Counted from the stretch's first letter, positions 11,041 to 21,984 are shown. The stretch: DNA of 64,000 nt from Scortum barcoo (GCA_023238725.1 CM041538.1:13018880-13082879); one strand, 5' to 3'. Program-made: numbers and translations. Notes: generated by a model from the sequence alone, not told the origin.

Positions 11041-11920
11041 CAGTGTAAAGCTCTTGTGACACCACATCCTGTTCCCTGTGGCGGGATGTTGCCTCTGCTC
11101 GGTCAGAGTGGCGTACATTTAGACATTTCAGGCACGCTTCCTTTCGTTTGTAGTTTGAAATATGTTCTCTGTTAATTAGCAGCATTAATGTGAGCTCCTA
11201 CATCTCTGATCATCCGTCTTGTCAGTGTGGGCTGCAGAGACACTTTTTTCTTCTCAGAGATAGCTCTCAGATGTAGTGCTTTGATTTGTTCAGTTTTATC
11301 AAGCACTTGAGAGACTGACCTTGCAGTAAAAGCAAACTCCCCAAAGGACACAGTCTGGTCTGAAGCCCTTGCCTCTTGCCAGCCTGTTCCCCCATTGGAC
11401 TATGTGGCTACACTGGCAGCCAGATTGTCTTCACAGCTCCAGCCATTTTCCCATGTTGAGTCCTTTTGGTGTTGGGGAGTCTCACAGTTTATCTTTATCG
11501 ATATCAAAGGTGGCTCCCTGCCCTGATCAATTTTCGCAGGAGCTCTTGATGCTTCTGGGCTAAAAGGAATCGATGGTGGTGCAAAGAGCCCTGTGTCTCT
11601 CACTCTCTCTGATTCTCTCTGCCTCACTCATTTCCTTGTGGCACTGTGAAGCTGAGCCTGATCTCCATTCAGGCTGCCCCCCTAATTGCCTCATTTGAGA
11701 AAATGGAGCAAATTGGGCCCATTTTCCCTGCTACTCCACCATTGACTCTATGGAGCAATGCAGACTGGGATCTCTATCTTCATTCTGTCTCCCTCCATTC
11801 ACCGGTGTCCGTGATCCTTCAGATTGACTGTGCGATTTAAAATCCAATTTCTCGGTGGATGATGGGAAATATATACATTTACAGCAGTAATTATCCATTA
11901 CAGTAATTAAAGCCAATCAC
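11041..11920. promoter_or_regulatory. Candidate enhancer block with GATA and TCF/LEF words
   Basis: Two motif clusters stand out. Near 11170-11195 are GTTAATTAGCAGCATTAATG homeodomain-like words. At 11489-11510 TTATCT (GATA) is followed by ATCAAAGG (full TCF/LEF consensus). A third part near 11670-11730 has CTAATTGCC and CAAATTGGG in a repeat-poor context. Composition is even and several frames are open at once, as in conserved non-coding DNA. No splice sites or domain support an exon. Function is inferred. Confidence 0.35.
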
Positions 11921-12346
11921 TACCTCAGCCAAATAGTTTTTAAATTAGCTCACCGAGCATGAAGATAAATGTTAAGTACACCTTTTTCTTTTTGGGCTTT
12001 AGCAAAGACGCTTTTAAGCTGAGATGGTTCAGTAAAACTACTTGACTCTAGAAGTTTTAAATGTTTGATTGATTATGTGCACATGGGCCATACAGATCTC
12101 TGCATGTTCTATCTGTGGTAAAATCCTTTAAAACCTGACCCTAGCATGAATTCAGCATTGTCCACAAGCCAGGGAAGGGGATGCTGGGATAAAGATCTGA
12201 GGGGCCAGGGGGATGCACAAAGTGCCAGCATGAGGAGAATTTGATACTGAATCTAGAGCTGCTGCACAGTAGAGGAAATATAGGGGGCTTAGGGACCTGA
12301 CAGAGACATAATTCAATATAGCCTCAGGAAAAGACAGAAGGTGAAA

Positions 12347-12354
12347 AACACACG

Positions 12355-12392
<38 letters not shown>
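12347..12392. repeat. (CA)n microsatellite
   Basis: Interrupted CA lead-in, then a pure CA tract at 12362-12392. The minus-strand frame across it (Cys-Val runs) is an artefact of the repeat. Confidence 0.95.
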
Positions 12393-12393
<1 letters not shown>

Positions 12394-12419
12394 GGAACAG
12401 CTACAAACTCCTCCAAGGG

Positions 12420-13025
12420 GCCACCACCACTGAGCAAGACTTATGAGTATTCACAATTGGTTATCGGGGTCAAGTTGTACACTGCAGGATCCAAATTGTT
12501 GCAGTCAATGAAAAGCTGTCCAGTCGGTCTACGCTTCTCCTCCCGCAGTGACAATAAGCCTCACGTCAAAGGACATGACTGATCGCTTTCATAGGTGCCT
12601 CTAAGGTTACCTCTGCGATAAAGGGTGCGATGAGCGAGCGGCGTCGCCACTATCAGAGATGTTGCTCCGGCAGAGTAAAGCCAATACAGTTCTGCCCATC
12701 CCCAATCCCTCTGCAGACCAGATGGATCTACAGTACAGGAAAAATCTGGTGCATTATGGATGAAGGAGAACAGAGCTGCTTGTCTGGCAGGGTCCAGCAA
12801 CAGACTGTGTTGATGATAGGAAAACGTCCAAGAGATAAAATGTGCATTGTTTACACCTCAAGCTGCCAGTGGGTGCGAACGCATAGGGTTAACACAAACT
12901 CTGGTGAACATATTGACCACACTGTGATAAACACAGCTCCCCCAAAGTTTGCAGTGGCAAAGTTTTACCAGGCAAGCATGTGGAACAGACATAAAACAGA
13001 TTCATTTTTACACACAGATTGATTA
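12420..13025. promoter_or_regulatory. Candidate conserved block with a 130-codon frame
   Basis: Repeat-poor, CpG-containing sequence, notably GCGAGCGGCGTCGCC at about 12634-12650. A 130-codon plus frame (12630-13022) overlaps a 79-codon minus frame. Neither translation has a domain I recognise. Openness on both strands argues for composition rather than coding. Confidence 0.25.
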
Positions 13026-13300
13026 AAACACTGATATGTGTGTGTGTTATGTTACAAATGGAAGTTCATGGTCTAATAAGGTGTGGCAGATATGTTCTCA
13101 GGGTATAAAAATGAATAATATTGCCAATGATGATGCAATAAATGATTCTGATGCATGTATCGTGCAGTCTCTTTAAATAGGAAGATTATTAATATTCATT
13201 TAGACATCTCCAGACGTGTTTTCAACACAAATATTTTTCCTCTCGACCAGTGTTATGACAGGCCAACAAAGACTTCTGCACACTTGCCTGTTCCCCTGGT
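13026..13300. other. AT-rich spacer
   Basis: Contains a short TGTGTGTGTG run near 13038 and TAATATTCAT near 13190. Nothing else is seen. Confidence 0.5.
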
Positions 13301-13985
13301 GTGACGGGTGAGAGGGGAGGATGGGGCACCAGTCAATCTCTCCCTCAATGGTACATCAGGCCCTCACAGTGTTCAGTGGCACTTAAAAGTACAGCCCTGA
13401 CCTTTCAACTGTGCTCTAATTACATTCATGTCCTGGGGAAGGCAGCGACCACAAAACAACCCGTCGTCTTTTATGAACTCACCACTGGGACATTGTCCCA
13501 GCCGCCCGTCACCTGGGATCTTGGCTGCCCCCGGCGATCCCCTCCTGCCGATGCCCCAGTATGTGAACGGAGCGGGCCCAGTTCAGCAATGCCACGGTCC
13601 TTTCTGCTAAGGCATCTGGCTCCTTTCACACGTCAGCCCCGCTGGCTCGAAACGGGGCACCCTTACCCAACTGGGTTTTTTGGAGGTTAGTGGGTGTCGG
13701 GGAGGCGAGCGGAGTGGGCTGGGAGGTGATCAGCAGCCAACCCGTGTCAGGCTCCATCAGCTCAGCGTGGGCATCAATAAAGGCAGCCGACGTCTTTCAT
13801 GGCCAGCGGGCTTCGGAGGATCCAGGCTGGGATTTCTGCCCAGCCAAAGGCTTCCTGCTCCTGAAATGCTTCACTGCACCCACTTTCTTTTCTAATCTAA
13901 AGGGGCCTATGCGGCGGTGGGGTTACTGGGGAGAGAACAACTCCAGAGGAGTGGATTTTCTGAAGCTGCATTGATTGACACTGAG
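13300..13985. promoter_or_regulatory. GC-rich candidate conserved block
   Basis: About 680 bp of clearly higher GC with scattered CpGs. All three plus frames stay open for long stretches (for example 13301-13690 and 13690-13974) with no recognisable protein. The words CATCAATAAAGGCAGC near 13770 and AGGTGATCAGCAGCC near 13725 sit in a non-repetitive context. An unannotated exon cannot be excluded, but no clear acceptor/donor pair frames any of the frames. Confidence 0.3.
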
Positions 13986-14094
13986 GTTTTTGGTGATGAG
14001 CTGTAATGTCATTTTGTAGCCTTAGCCTTGACTTTATGTGTTCTGGTGTGGTCAGCATAAAATTACCCCTCTGCTTTATCAGCTATTAGTTTTC

Positions 14095-14310
14095 TATGCA
14101 TGATTTATAAAGCTCTGCACCGTGATCACTCAAAACAATGAACGGATCACAGTTCCCCACCACAACAAGTCGTGTTTCTAATTAGTGACATCTAAATAAA
14201 TGATTCTGTCGTTAGTACGAGTTATAGCCAGCCGTTTCGGTTCACTTCATTTCATTGAAACGCTCGTGGCAGTGCGCTCCATCTCATAGTGTTATTTTTT
14301 TTGTTTTATG
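14095..14310. promoter_or_regulatory. Candidate conserved block
   Basis: Contains AAAACAATGAACGGATCAC (SOX-like ACAATG) near 14133, TCTAATTAGTGAC near 14177 (homeodomain) and TAAATAAATGATT near 14193, in repeat-poor sequence. Regulatory role is inferred from motif density only. Confidence 0.25.
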
Positions 14311-14514
14311 TCTGTCAAGATGCTGTGATCCGTGAAACTGGCAGCGATGGGTCCACACTGAGGAGTCACAGGGAGCCTACACAGATGGACTCTTCTATGA
14401 AAAGGTCAGACGGAGAAAATTGAGTGGAAGGTTTCTTACAGTTTCATCAAATGAGTAAAATTGGATTCTAGCAAATTCGTGCACGTAATTGATACCCCAC
14501 AAGGTGTCGTCAAA

Positions 14515-14610
14515 GCTGATGAAAAGAAGGGAAGAGATGAGGAATGATGAGGCAGAGGGAGAGAGGCATAAAAAATAAGGCCAAGGGTAGAAGGTGTGGG
14601 GGGGGGGGAT
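14515..14610. repeat. Purine-rich tract with an 11-base G run
   Basis: A GA-rich tract ends in an 11-G run at 14598-14608. Runs of this kind are common sequencing and replication slippage sites. Confidence 0.8.
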
Positions 14611-15119
14611 TAATGTTAAAAGAGAGACTGGACCTCCTGGGAGAAGGAGCAAATAAAAACTTTTGTAAAAACTGAGAGTTGACACCTGGTTGGTAGTCAT
14701 AAAATACTTGTTATATACTGGATTTTCTGTAGTATATTATTATTTTTTTCTGTTAACTTGCACAGTACTATAATAAATATTTTGGAACTTAACCATTATT
14801 GCCTTAAATGTGTGCAGAAAATGGGTGTCTCCTCAGCCTCAACCATATACAGATCAACCACTTGTACTGAGCCTTCCTTTAATCATCAGTACAGATATCC
14901 TATCAATCACACAGTGTATCAAACATGACTTGGATCCCTTGTTGGCCCTTAACAAAAGAAATTTAATACATGGTAGCCACAGGATGTGAAATACAGCTGC
15001 TGTCTCTCTTTCATGTTACATCCCTCCACTTTCCTTTGGTGAGGGAATATATCACATTTTTGGTGTGTGATATGAGACTCTGCTTAGAGGCTGTAATATT
15101 CTTTTGAAATTTATTTTAA
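14611..15119. other. AT-rich non-coding DNA
   Basis: No recognisable gene, RNA or repeat. Confidence 0.55.
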
Positions 15120-15880
15120 TAGTACCCCGTGGATCTCAGACTGAGTCCCCATGGCCGCGGAAAGAGGGAAAATCAGATCATTTAGGAGGCCGGCCCAACT
15201 GGAAACAAGGTTTATTGAATGGTCTGAAAAACGTCTGAATTTATTGTATCAGCTGTTGTCGTAGTTGAAGGCTGTAATGGATTCTTACTGGGAGCCAAAC
15301 GCACTAATCTCCGCCTCAAAGTCCTTTTTACCAATGCAGTCATCTTTTTTTATGGCATGAAGAGACTAAAAACTAAAACTAACAGCCATAGAGAGAGTGA
15401 ATTGTGCCTGTGAGATGAAATGATATATAAGAACAGTGCCGCATTCAGCTTGAACTATTATTTAAATAAGAAGGAATTAAAGAGTGCGCATACATAGTTT
15501 GAGTCTTGGTGCTTTCCACAGTTTCAAGCAGCCTTAGTTAATGGGAAGAAAAGTCTGTTAATTAAGACCCCTTTATGAAAATGCAATGAATATTAATAGA
15601 GAAGAGAAGCCATTTAAATCCGTGTTACCCCGAGTTTCCTTGCCGACACTCCTATAGTAAATTGCACCCGTTCATTATGTTATTTTCCCTATCAGGCGTT
15701 TCACTTGGGGAATCTCGACACATTGTTGTGGTGTTACGGGAAAGAATGAAAATAGATTGTCGCTTAATTAATCAGAGACCACTTAATTACTTGACTTTAC
15801 GGGCTTCCGACAGAACCTGGTAAACACAAGGGAAACATCAAAATCTACTCACTTGCAGCTCTCTTAATGGAAGAATTATA
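15120..15880. promoter_or_regulatory. Candidate enhancer cluster, homeodomain/POU rich
   Basis: Two sub-blocks. The first (15120-15330) includes CCATGGCCGCGG and CTGTAATGGATTC (a TAATGGATT-type bicoid/OTX-like word). The second (15550-15800) carries two TTAATTAA palindromes at 15558-15565 and 15764-15771, ATGCAAT at 15581, ATATTAAT near 15591, CATTGTTGTGG (SOX-like) at 15721 and ACTTAATTAC (NKX-like) at 15781. The density of these words exceeds that in neighbouring AT-rich DNA of similar composition. No frame codes for anything recognisable. Confidence 0.4.
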
Positions 15881-16240
15881 CCATAATCTCACTCATCACT
15901 GAAGAGTCAACATATATCAAGGTTTCTAAGACCCCTGTGGGTAGTTTTAGTAGCTTCGGGCATAAATTAAAGAATTGTTTACTGAAAAATTATGAACTAA
16001 AAAAAATACAAACTTTTTGAGCTAATGCAGTACGATACACACAATATCTAAAAGAAAATTACAGTCACAGATATTAAGTTGCAGTTACGCTCCAGCTTCT
16101 CTCCTTACCTTCTTTGATGTTAACTATTTCTGTAAGTGTATTTTTTTATGCATTTTCTAAATGCATTTTGTTGAGTTTTAATTGACAATCCTATACAAAT
16201 CATACCCAACATAAGGGCCTATTTTGTAAGGGCAGCTATT
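15881..16240. other. AT-rich spacer
   Basis: No gene or repeat family is recognised. Confidence 0.55.
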
Positions 16241-16241
16241 T

Positions 16242-16242
<1 letters not shown>

Positions 16243-16274
<32 letters not shown>

Positions 16275-16292
16275 TTGTTTGGTTGGTTGGTT
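16243..16292. repeat. (GT)n followed by (GGTT)3
   Basis: Pure GT from 16249 to about 16274, then TTTGTTT and three GGTT units at 16281-16292. Confidence 0.95.
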
Positions 16293-16479
16293 TTCATTTC
16301 CTCCACATTTCTACATTGAGAAAAGAATGGACTTCAGCTATGTCAAGAAAAATCCACACATCCATATCCACTGCACATAAAGTCTTGACGCTACTGTGCT
16401 CCTCTAACACTGCTCATGTTTTTCTACACTGAACAAATTGACAAAGAAGGAAGTGCATCAGAGGAAAAAAAAAAAAACT

Positions 16480-17030
16480 CACCCGCCCATCAGTTGTCGG
16501 GACACTGACAGCACACACACCCACTTAGTCTGTGTGTCTGCTTGTCTGGCAGCGTGTCACATTCCTGAGCGTGCCCTAAGGTGGGTAGGGAAGATGAGAC
16601 GGACACACGAGGAGGGACGCGTTGAAAGACAGGACAGGAGGTTTGTGAAAGGGAAACATTATCAAACGGAGATATGGAACTCACTCACAGTCGCACCAGC
16701 TGCCGCGACATTAGTACATGTCACGGCCTAACACAGGTGCCCCAGCGCCCGAGATGTTCCACTAAGGAGTGTTTCCATGCACAGCTTTGTGATGGAGCTG
16801 ATGGGCATAATGACGACAAGAGGGGTAGTGATGAAAATGTAAACACAGGTGATGAGTTCTGCCGATGTAATGATCGCCGGGGCAGCGCGGCGATGAAACA
16901 TGCCATTGCACTTCACTGCAACTGAAAGAGTAGACGACTGATCCCCACAACAGACAAGTGAAGTGTCTCACTATTCATAGAAACACTTTGATTATTATTA
17001 ACAAAGAACAGATGTGACGATATCGTTGAG
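16480..17030. promoter_or_regulatory. Candidate conserved block
   Basis: Repeat-poor, CpG-containing stretch between a GT microsatellite and an A-run. Overlapping frames of 60-97 codons are open on both strands (16438-16731, 16674-16925, 16721-16906), none with known similarity. Sequence around 16780-16920 has GATGGAG, GATGGGC, TGATGAAA and CGATGAAAC words and a GATCGCCGGGGCAGCGCGGC patch. Coding is possible but unsupported. Confidence 0.3.
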
Positions 17031-17079
17031 GTTTAAGTGTCGCTGCGGTGAAATGAAAAAAAAATAAAGAAAGCAATGG

Positions 17080-17760
17080 CAGAGCGAGGGTTTGTTGTGA
17101 CATGTAATCACTGGAGATGTGTGTATAGCGCAGCATCTGCCAGAGACATCACATGGCACGCGATTACCACCGCCGTCAACTTTGAATGTCTAATTCTGGG
17201 GGAACAAAGAGGCCAGATTCTGGCATATTCACCACATTTGCATTTGTTAACGTGCACACTCTAAATGCTGGCTATGTATATGTGCGCATGCTCTGTAGAG
17301 GTAGCTCCTCCTCTCTATTTCCATCAAATAACCAGGAGAGCAGACAGTGTGCCGTCATCACGCATCAGTATTAGCTGATAAAGGGACTTGGGGCCCCTCT
17401 GCCATGTATCATTAATGAGTTAACGCATGCTGCGCCACTGCTGCAGCTGCAAGCCAGCAGCCCAGGCAGAGTGTGTGGGTGGAGGGTGCAGGAGAAGCGG
17501 AGGGTGGGGGGCGAGTTATAACACCTGCCTCGTAACTCGCCTGGGCTCTGTCTTGGCTCTGTTCCACGCGGGGGTCAGCTTGTCTGCTAATCTGCTAATA
17601 TGGTGGATATAATTACGATTGAATGGTCGGCGGCGTCGTGTGTCCAGGGGAAGCAGTTGTTCTTCCCCACTGCCAATGTTGTGATACCCAATCAGAGGTA
17701 ATCAGCGCCATCGAACCGATCAGCCTAATGGAATCGGATGGGTTTTAATTCACACACCTG
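17080..17760. promoter_or_regulatory. Candidate conserved block
   Basis: Three parts are noteworthy: TATCATTAATGAGTTAACGC at 17407-17426; a GC-rich segment at 17440-17580; and 17585-17760, where ATATAATTACGATTGAATGG, CCCAATCAGAGG (CCAAT-like) and CGATCAGCCTAATGG follow closely. It ends exactly where TG-rich sequence begins. The function is inferred from texture. Confidence 0.3.
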
Positions 17761-18300
17761 GCTGTTGTGTGTGCGTTTGTGTGTTATACTCCTGCTTGGC
17801 GAGTATGTGCGCGTCTTTAAATGTTTGTGCACCTGTTGTTGTGCACATATATAACGGGTGGATTTGCATAAATATATGCCTGTGTGTGTGTGTTTCTATA
17901 CTGCGTGAGACTCTGCATTTCTGTGTGCACATGCAGACTCTATGCACGTGTCTCTCTCTGTGTGTAAATGTGCTCGTGTGTAAATGTTAAAACTGAATTT
18001 TAATCTGTTTGAATATGTGAGTCTGTGTGTATGGATTTTTCTTTGTGTGCATCAGCATATGTGTCTTTGTACTGTATGTCTGTCCGTATTGTTTCTGTGC
18101 GTCTGTCTCAGCCGGTTTGAACGTCTAGTGTGGTTTCAGTTTTCAGGAGCTTGTCTGTATGTTTCAAATTAGACGCGTAAAAGCCCATATGTGTCATACA
18201 TGTTTGAGTGTCTGCGTTTATGTTTATGTTTATGTGTGTGCCTCGTTGTGAAGGTGCTTGCCTGCCCGTGTGTGCATATGTGCCCCTCTGTGTGAGCCTG
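17761..18300. repeat. Degenerate TG-rich tract, about 540 bp
   Basis: Long stretch dominated by TGTG, TGTC and TGCA words with short AT-rich interruptions, including GTGTGTGTGTGT near 17881. Frames through it (17769-17990 and others) give Cys/Val/Leu-rich translations typical of repeat sequence. Alternating purine-pyrimidine stretches here could adopt Z-DNA. Confidence 0.75.
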
Positions 18301-18440
18301 AGCCAACACCATGAATCAGTGGAGTTGGCCACAGCAGAGACGAGCGAAGCAGGATTAAGAGCATCCTCACTCTGGCTAGACGGGAGCCTCAGTTGCTCCT
18401 GGGAGACACGGCAACAGAGAGAGAAGAGAAAAGAGAACAA
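18301..18440. other. Mixed-composition spacer
   Basis: Contains CCATGAATCAG and GACGAGCGAAGCAGGATTAAG (GGATTA-type OTX/PITX word near 18353). There is no supported feature, although it may belong to a regulatory block split by the neighbouring low-complexity tracts. Confidence 0.3.
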
Positions 18441-18700
18441 ACCCTCCTCCTCCTCCTTCGTCTCCTGTCATCTTCTCTCTCTCACAGTGCTGCACCCTCC
18501 AGCTCTCCCTGCTTCTTCTTCTTCTTCTTCCTGTTCTTCTTCTTCTCACTACATCTCTCTCTCTCTTGCCCTCTCTCTCTCCCTTTCTTCTCTCTTTCTT
18601 CCGCTGTCTTGTCTTATGCCGCCCTCCCTCCCCTCTACCTCTCAACAGTAGCTGCTCCTCATTTTCTCTCTTCTCTCTCCCTCGGTCTCTGCACCACAGC
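18441..18700. repeat. Polypyrimidine tract with (CTT)n and (CT)n
   Basis: About 260 bp almost entirely C and T on the plus strand, including CTT repeats at 18512-18530 and 18534-18547 and CT runs near 18553-18600. The reverse strand is a polypurine tract. Such tracts can form triplex (H-DNA). Frames of 87-147 codons through this tract are low-complexity artefacts. Confidence 0.9.
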
Positions 18701-18850
18701 AAAGAGTTGCTGGCACAATGGGATGGCAGACGGCCCTTTGTGAAGTTCAAGGCAGTTTCGAGACTTCAGTCGGGTTCCAGGAGGTTCATTAAGAAAGCTT
18801 TTTTCATTAAAAGAGGTGTCCCTCTCTGAGGAGAGCGAGCTTGACCAACT
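18700..18850. promoter_or_regulatory. Small candidate conserved block
   Basis: Immediately after the pyrimidine tract, sequence becomes mixed and repeat-free, with TTCATTAAGAAAGC at 18784 and TTCATTAAAAGAGG at 18803, a near direct repeat of TTCATTAA(A/G). No gene is recognised. Confidence 0.25.
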
Positions 18851-20030
18851 GCACACTCCAGTCTAATACCAGTACTGAAATGTATGTCTTAAACCAGATA
18901 ATGTAACGTATTATATCAATATTAAAGACCTTTAAAGGTGATTTTTATTCCATACAATACAATGATGATGTTTCCTTATAATTAAGAGTTTTGTCTTACT
19001 TTCAAGATGAAATTGTATTGAAATAGTGAAACCCATTATAATTAGAGTCTTTCGTAGGTGGGCATCTACTTAATGGAAAACTCTCTATTTCAAAACAGTT
19101 TTATTGCCTGTAAGCATGCGCTACTTCTTCGTTAAGCTAAAACTTAATTTCATTTGAATTTGTAATGTGAAATCTGCTCTGGACAGTGTGTGGGACATCG
19201 ACTTTTCTGAGGATTCTTTTGTCACATGAAGCTGAAATTTTGGCAAACTCCAGTCAGAAAGGGAACTGACCTTAGCATCTTACGCACTAAGTCACTGGTG
19301 CTGACTGATCACGGTCTTATCACAAATGCAAGCATGTGTGATTTGTGACTGGAAGGAAAAGTGCTGAAATTTCACAGGCTAACTTTTCTGGCACACGTAT
19401 CTCAAATGAATTATTGAAATGGATGATGTTGCTAAGGAAAAGTTTGGGTGCTGGTTGAGTAAAATCATATGCTCACATTCTCGTATCAGCAAGAGGCAAC
19501 ACTGATTGGGCTTTATCTGATGGTAACAGGCCAATATCAAAATATCAGACCAATACATCAGTCTACCTCCCACATACTCTCGCAAACAGTCAGATGAACA
19601 CACACTGTAACATAAACATTAAAACACACAGACCTCGGTCAGCCTTCTTAAAAGCAGCAAACAAGATAAAAGAATGGAAAAAAGACAGATCCAAACATTG
19701 CCAGGAATTTGCAGACTCGCACACAAATTTCATATATTTACACAATCACAGTAATCACTCGCTTTATTCACACACTTGTCAGATGACATGAGTATCTCCA
19801 GATGTGTACAACACTGACAAATATTCACATATGTTAAACAAGCGCCCACTCTCTTTGAAGTCTTGTTAAACAGGCTCCCACACTTCACAACAGACACTTT
19901 GTCACACTCTAGCTGACGCTCCAGTATTTGGTCATGCAACATGAACACATGTATACAAACACAGGAACACTCACGTAAGTACAGAGTTATGTTAACACTC
20001 CTCAGATTCAAGGATCCGATTTCTTTCACT
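18851..20030. other. AT-rich non-coding DNA
   Basis: No gene, RNA or repeat family is recognised over this 1.2 kb. Confidence 0.6.
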
Positions 20031-20620
20031 AAAGCTGACTTCCTCAGGAGTCAAAGGCCGTCAGTATTTGGCTGCATTTGCGACCAAGTTCACTGTATCC
20101 GATGGGCAAGATGACAAAAAAAAAGAAAGAAAAGTACTTTTTTGCTACCAGCTGTGTCTATTCACTCTTTTATGTGTTCATACTTTCTCCTTTGACAAAC
20201 TAGGAGGCTGTCTCTTGGTCTCGGTTTGAGTTTCACCCAGCCTGCTTTTTTTTCTCAGAAGCTCTCCCTCGATCACCACGGACATTCGATCACACTCCCG
20301 TCTTTCCGTCTGTCTCGCGGCGTGTCCATCTGTCTTGGCTTTAGCCTTATATTCTTTTACCAGATTTCATATGGCGGCTACAGTGGTAACATAAGATGCT
20401 TTTGCCCACGAGGGTGACACTGTAATTTATGCGAATAAATGCACGACAACCTCAGCGCTGCGGCGACCTGCAGCATTTGATTAACTGCCCTGCCCACTGT
20501 TTGGATTCACAGCGGTAGCAAAGGGGAAGTTTCACCGTAAACCAGTCTCGATTTTACTCCCAGGGGTTCTTTATTGCCATTCTACTTAAAATAAAGTAAA
20601 AACAGAGCTACACCTTTACA
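20031..20620. promoter_or_regulatory. Candidate conserved block
   Basis: After an A-run at about 20117, a repeat-poor block extends to about 20600. The stretch 20430-20560 is notable, holding GCGAATAAATGCACG, a cluster of CpGs at 20455-20468, TTTGATTAACTGCCC and GTAAACC. No coding frame is convincing. Confidence 0.3.
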
Positions 20621-20689
20621 TGTGGGGCTTTTTCAAAAGTAAAAACCTAATAGAAAAAAAATGCACTCAAAGCTTGGCTGTAAAACTGT

Positions 20690-20910
20690 GCATTTATTTA
20701 GCAAGGAGGGCTTATGGCATTGCTCCTGATGGCCCCAGTGGATGTTGGTGATTGTTTTGAATAGCCAATATATCAGAGGCAATTGCCCTGTAATGTAATT
20801 GGCTGATAATGGCATCATGACATCATCTGCAGCCCTCCTCTGGGCAGGACTGAGAATCAGGTTTATTGTGCATGGAGTAGTGCACAGGGACTGAGGGTAA
20901 ATGGAATTAA
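20690..20910. promoter_or_regulatory. Candidate conserved block
   Basis: Contains GTAATTGGCTGATAATGG at about 20796 (an inverted CCAAT word overlapping a GATA-like word) and CATCATGACATCATCTGC at about 20813, in balanced, repeat-free sequence. Long runs of such specific-looking sequence are typical of deeply conserved elements, but conservation was not tested. Confidence 0.35.
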
Positions 20911-21089
20911 GTCTGTACTGGTAACAATTTCAGTAAAATGAATCCACTCAACTTATTGTAAGCCTCAGCATTTCTATTAATGAAAGAAAAACACCCCCTC
21001 TAAGACTTTCACTTTGCATCTATATAATGGGATTTTTCACATTACGTCTCTTGATTAAATTGACGGCAGGACATTACGTAGCAATATAA

Positions 21090-21800
21090 TTCTTAATCAT
21101 CACAAGACTTTGTCCTCTTGGTAGCCGCTCTTTTTGAAGCAAAAGCGGAAGAGAAAATTGTGTGCGGGCTCAGAAGACCGTGACCCAGAGTAAGACAGGG
21201 TCGGGTCACATAAATGTTCAGTTCAGGTCTGCGTACAGGTTGCGGGGAGATCCTCCGGGCCTCTGCGACTCGGACTGTAACTGGAGTCTGCTCTCTAATT
21301 GAATGGGATGGCCTGCAGCGTGAGTCATAGGTCGCAAGTTCAACCCACCGCTGCCTCTTTGGCCATAACTCTCTCCACCTACCTAATTCCCTCACTCTGC
21401 CTTCCCTTCAGAGATATCATTTTATAAAGACGAAGAGACAGAGCACTATTGATCTGTGACACTTCAGGAAAATAGATGGGCTTCTCCTGCTCCGCGCTCT
21501 GTACCTCGGCCGGCAAAGCCCGATCGCGTGTTTGCCGCTCCCGCCTCGCCCCCTCCAGGTCTCTTATTGTGCTTTCTGTCAGACTCAGCTCGTGTGCAGC
21601 CGCGCACATAAAGGGAGGCCGAGGCCACAGAGCTGGAGAGCGGGAGCGAGGGGGCGCAAGAAGAACTGAGGCTACACCTGACGTGGCCACAAGATTGCAG
21701 ACCTTACAATTTGTAATAACCACTGTGAATGTGGCCTTTAATTTCCATCCCTGAGTGAGTTACTCGCCGGCTCGGACTGAGAGCGCTGGAAATAGGGGAA
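21090..21800. promoter_or_regulatory. CpG-rich candidate regulatory block or orphan CpG island
   Basis: GC-rich with a CpG-dense core. By hand count about 17 CpGs fall between 21481 and 21660. Overlapping open frames on both strands (21093-21395 minus, 21379-21723 minus, 21476-21754 plus) have no recognisable protein. An ACATAAAGGGAGG word at 21606 is TATA-like but weak. It could be an unannotated promoter or first exon, or an enhancer. Confidence 0.35.
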
Positions 21801-21899
21801 AAATAAAACTTCAATTGAGCGATTGGCCCAGCGGTTATTTGCTGTATAAAGAGAAAGGAATGAAGACCGACAAAAGAGTACAGCTATCATCATCAGCTA
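21801..21899. other. Block flank with ATTGAGCGATTGG and TGTATAAAG
   Basis: A short repeat-free continuation of the CpG-rich block, with CTTCAATTGAGCGATTGGCC near 21811 and GTATAAAGAG near 21843. The second word is TATA-like but no transcript evidence is available. Confidence 0.25.
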
Positions 21900-21981
21900 G
21901 GGAGAGAGAGAGACAGAGTGAAAGAGTGTGTGTGTGTGTGTGTGTGTGCGTGTGTGAGTGAGTGAGTGAGAGAGAGAGAGT
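21900..21981. repeat. Compound (GA)n-(GT)n-(GAGT)n-(GA)n microsatellite
   Basis: Ordered as GA repeats, GT repeats (about 21926-21950), a GAGT tetramer run (about 21956-21969) and GA repeats to 21980. Confidence 0.95.
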
Positions 21982-21984
21982 TAA

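Noticed and set aside
18208..18829. Several frames of 87-147 codons on both strands
   Set aside because: All cross the polypyrimidine tract and are low-complexity.
21310..21365. Possible tRNA B-box (AAGTTCAACCC)
   Set aside because: The bases around it do not form a T-stem and no matching A-box or acceptor stem is present.
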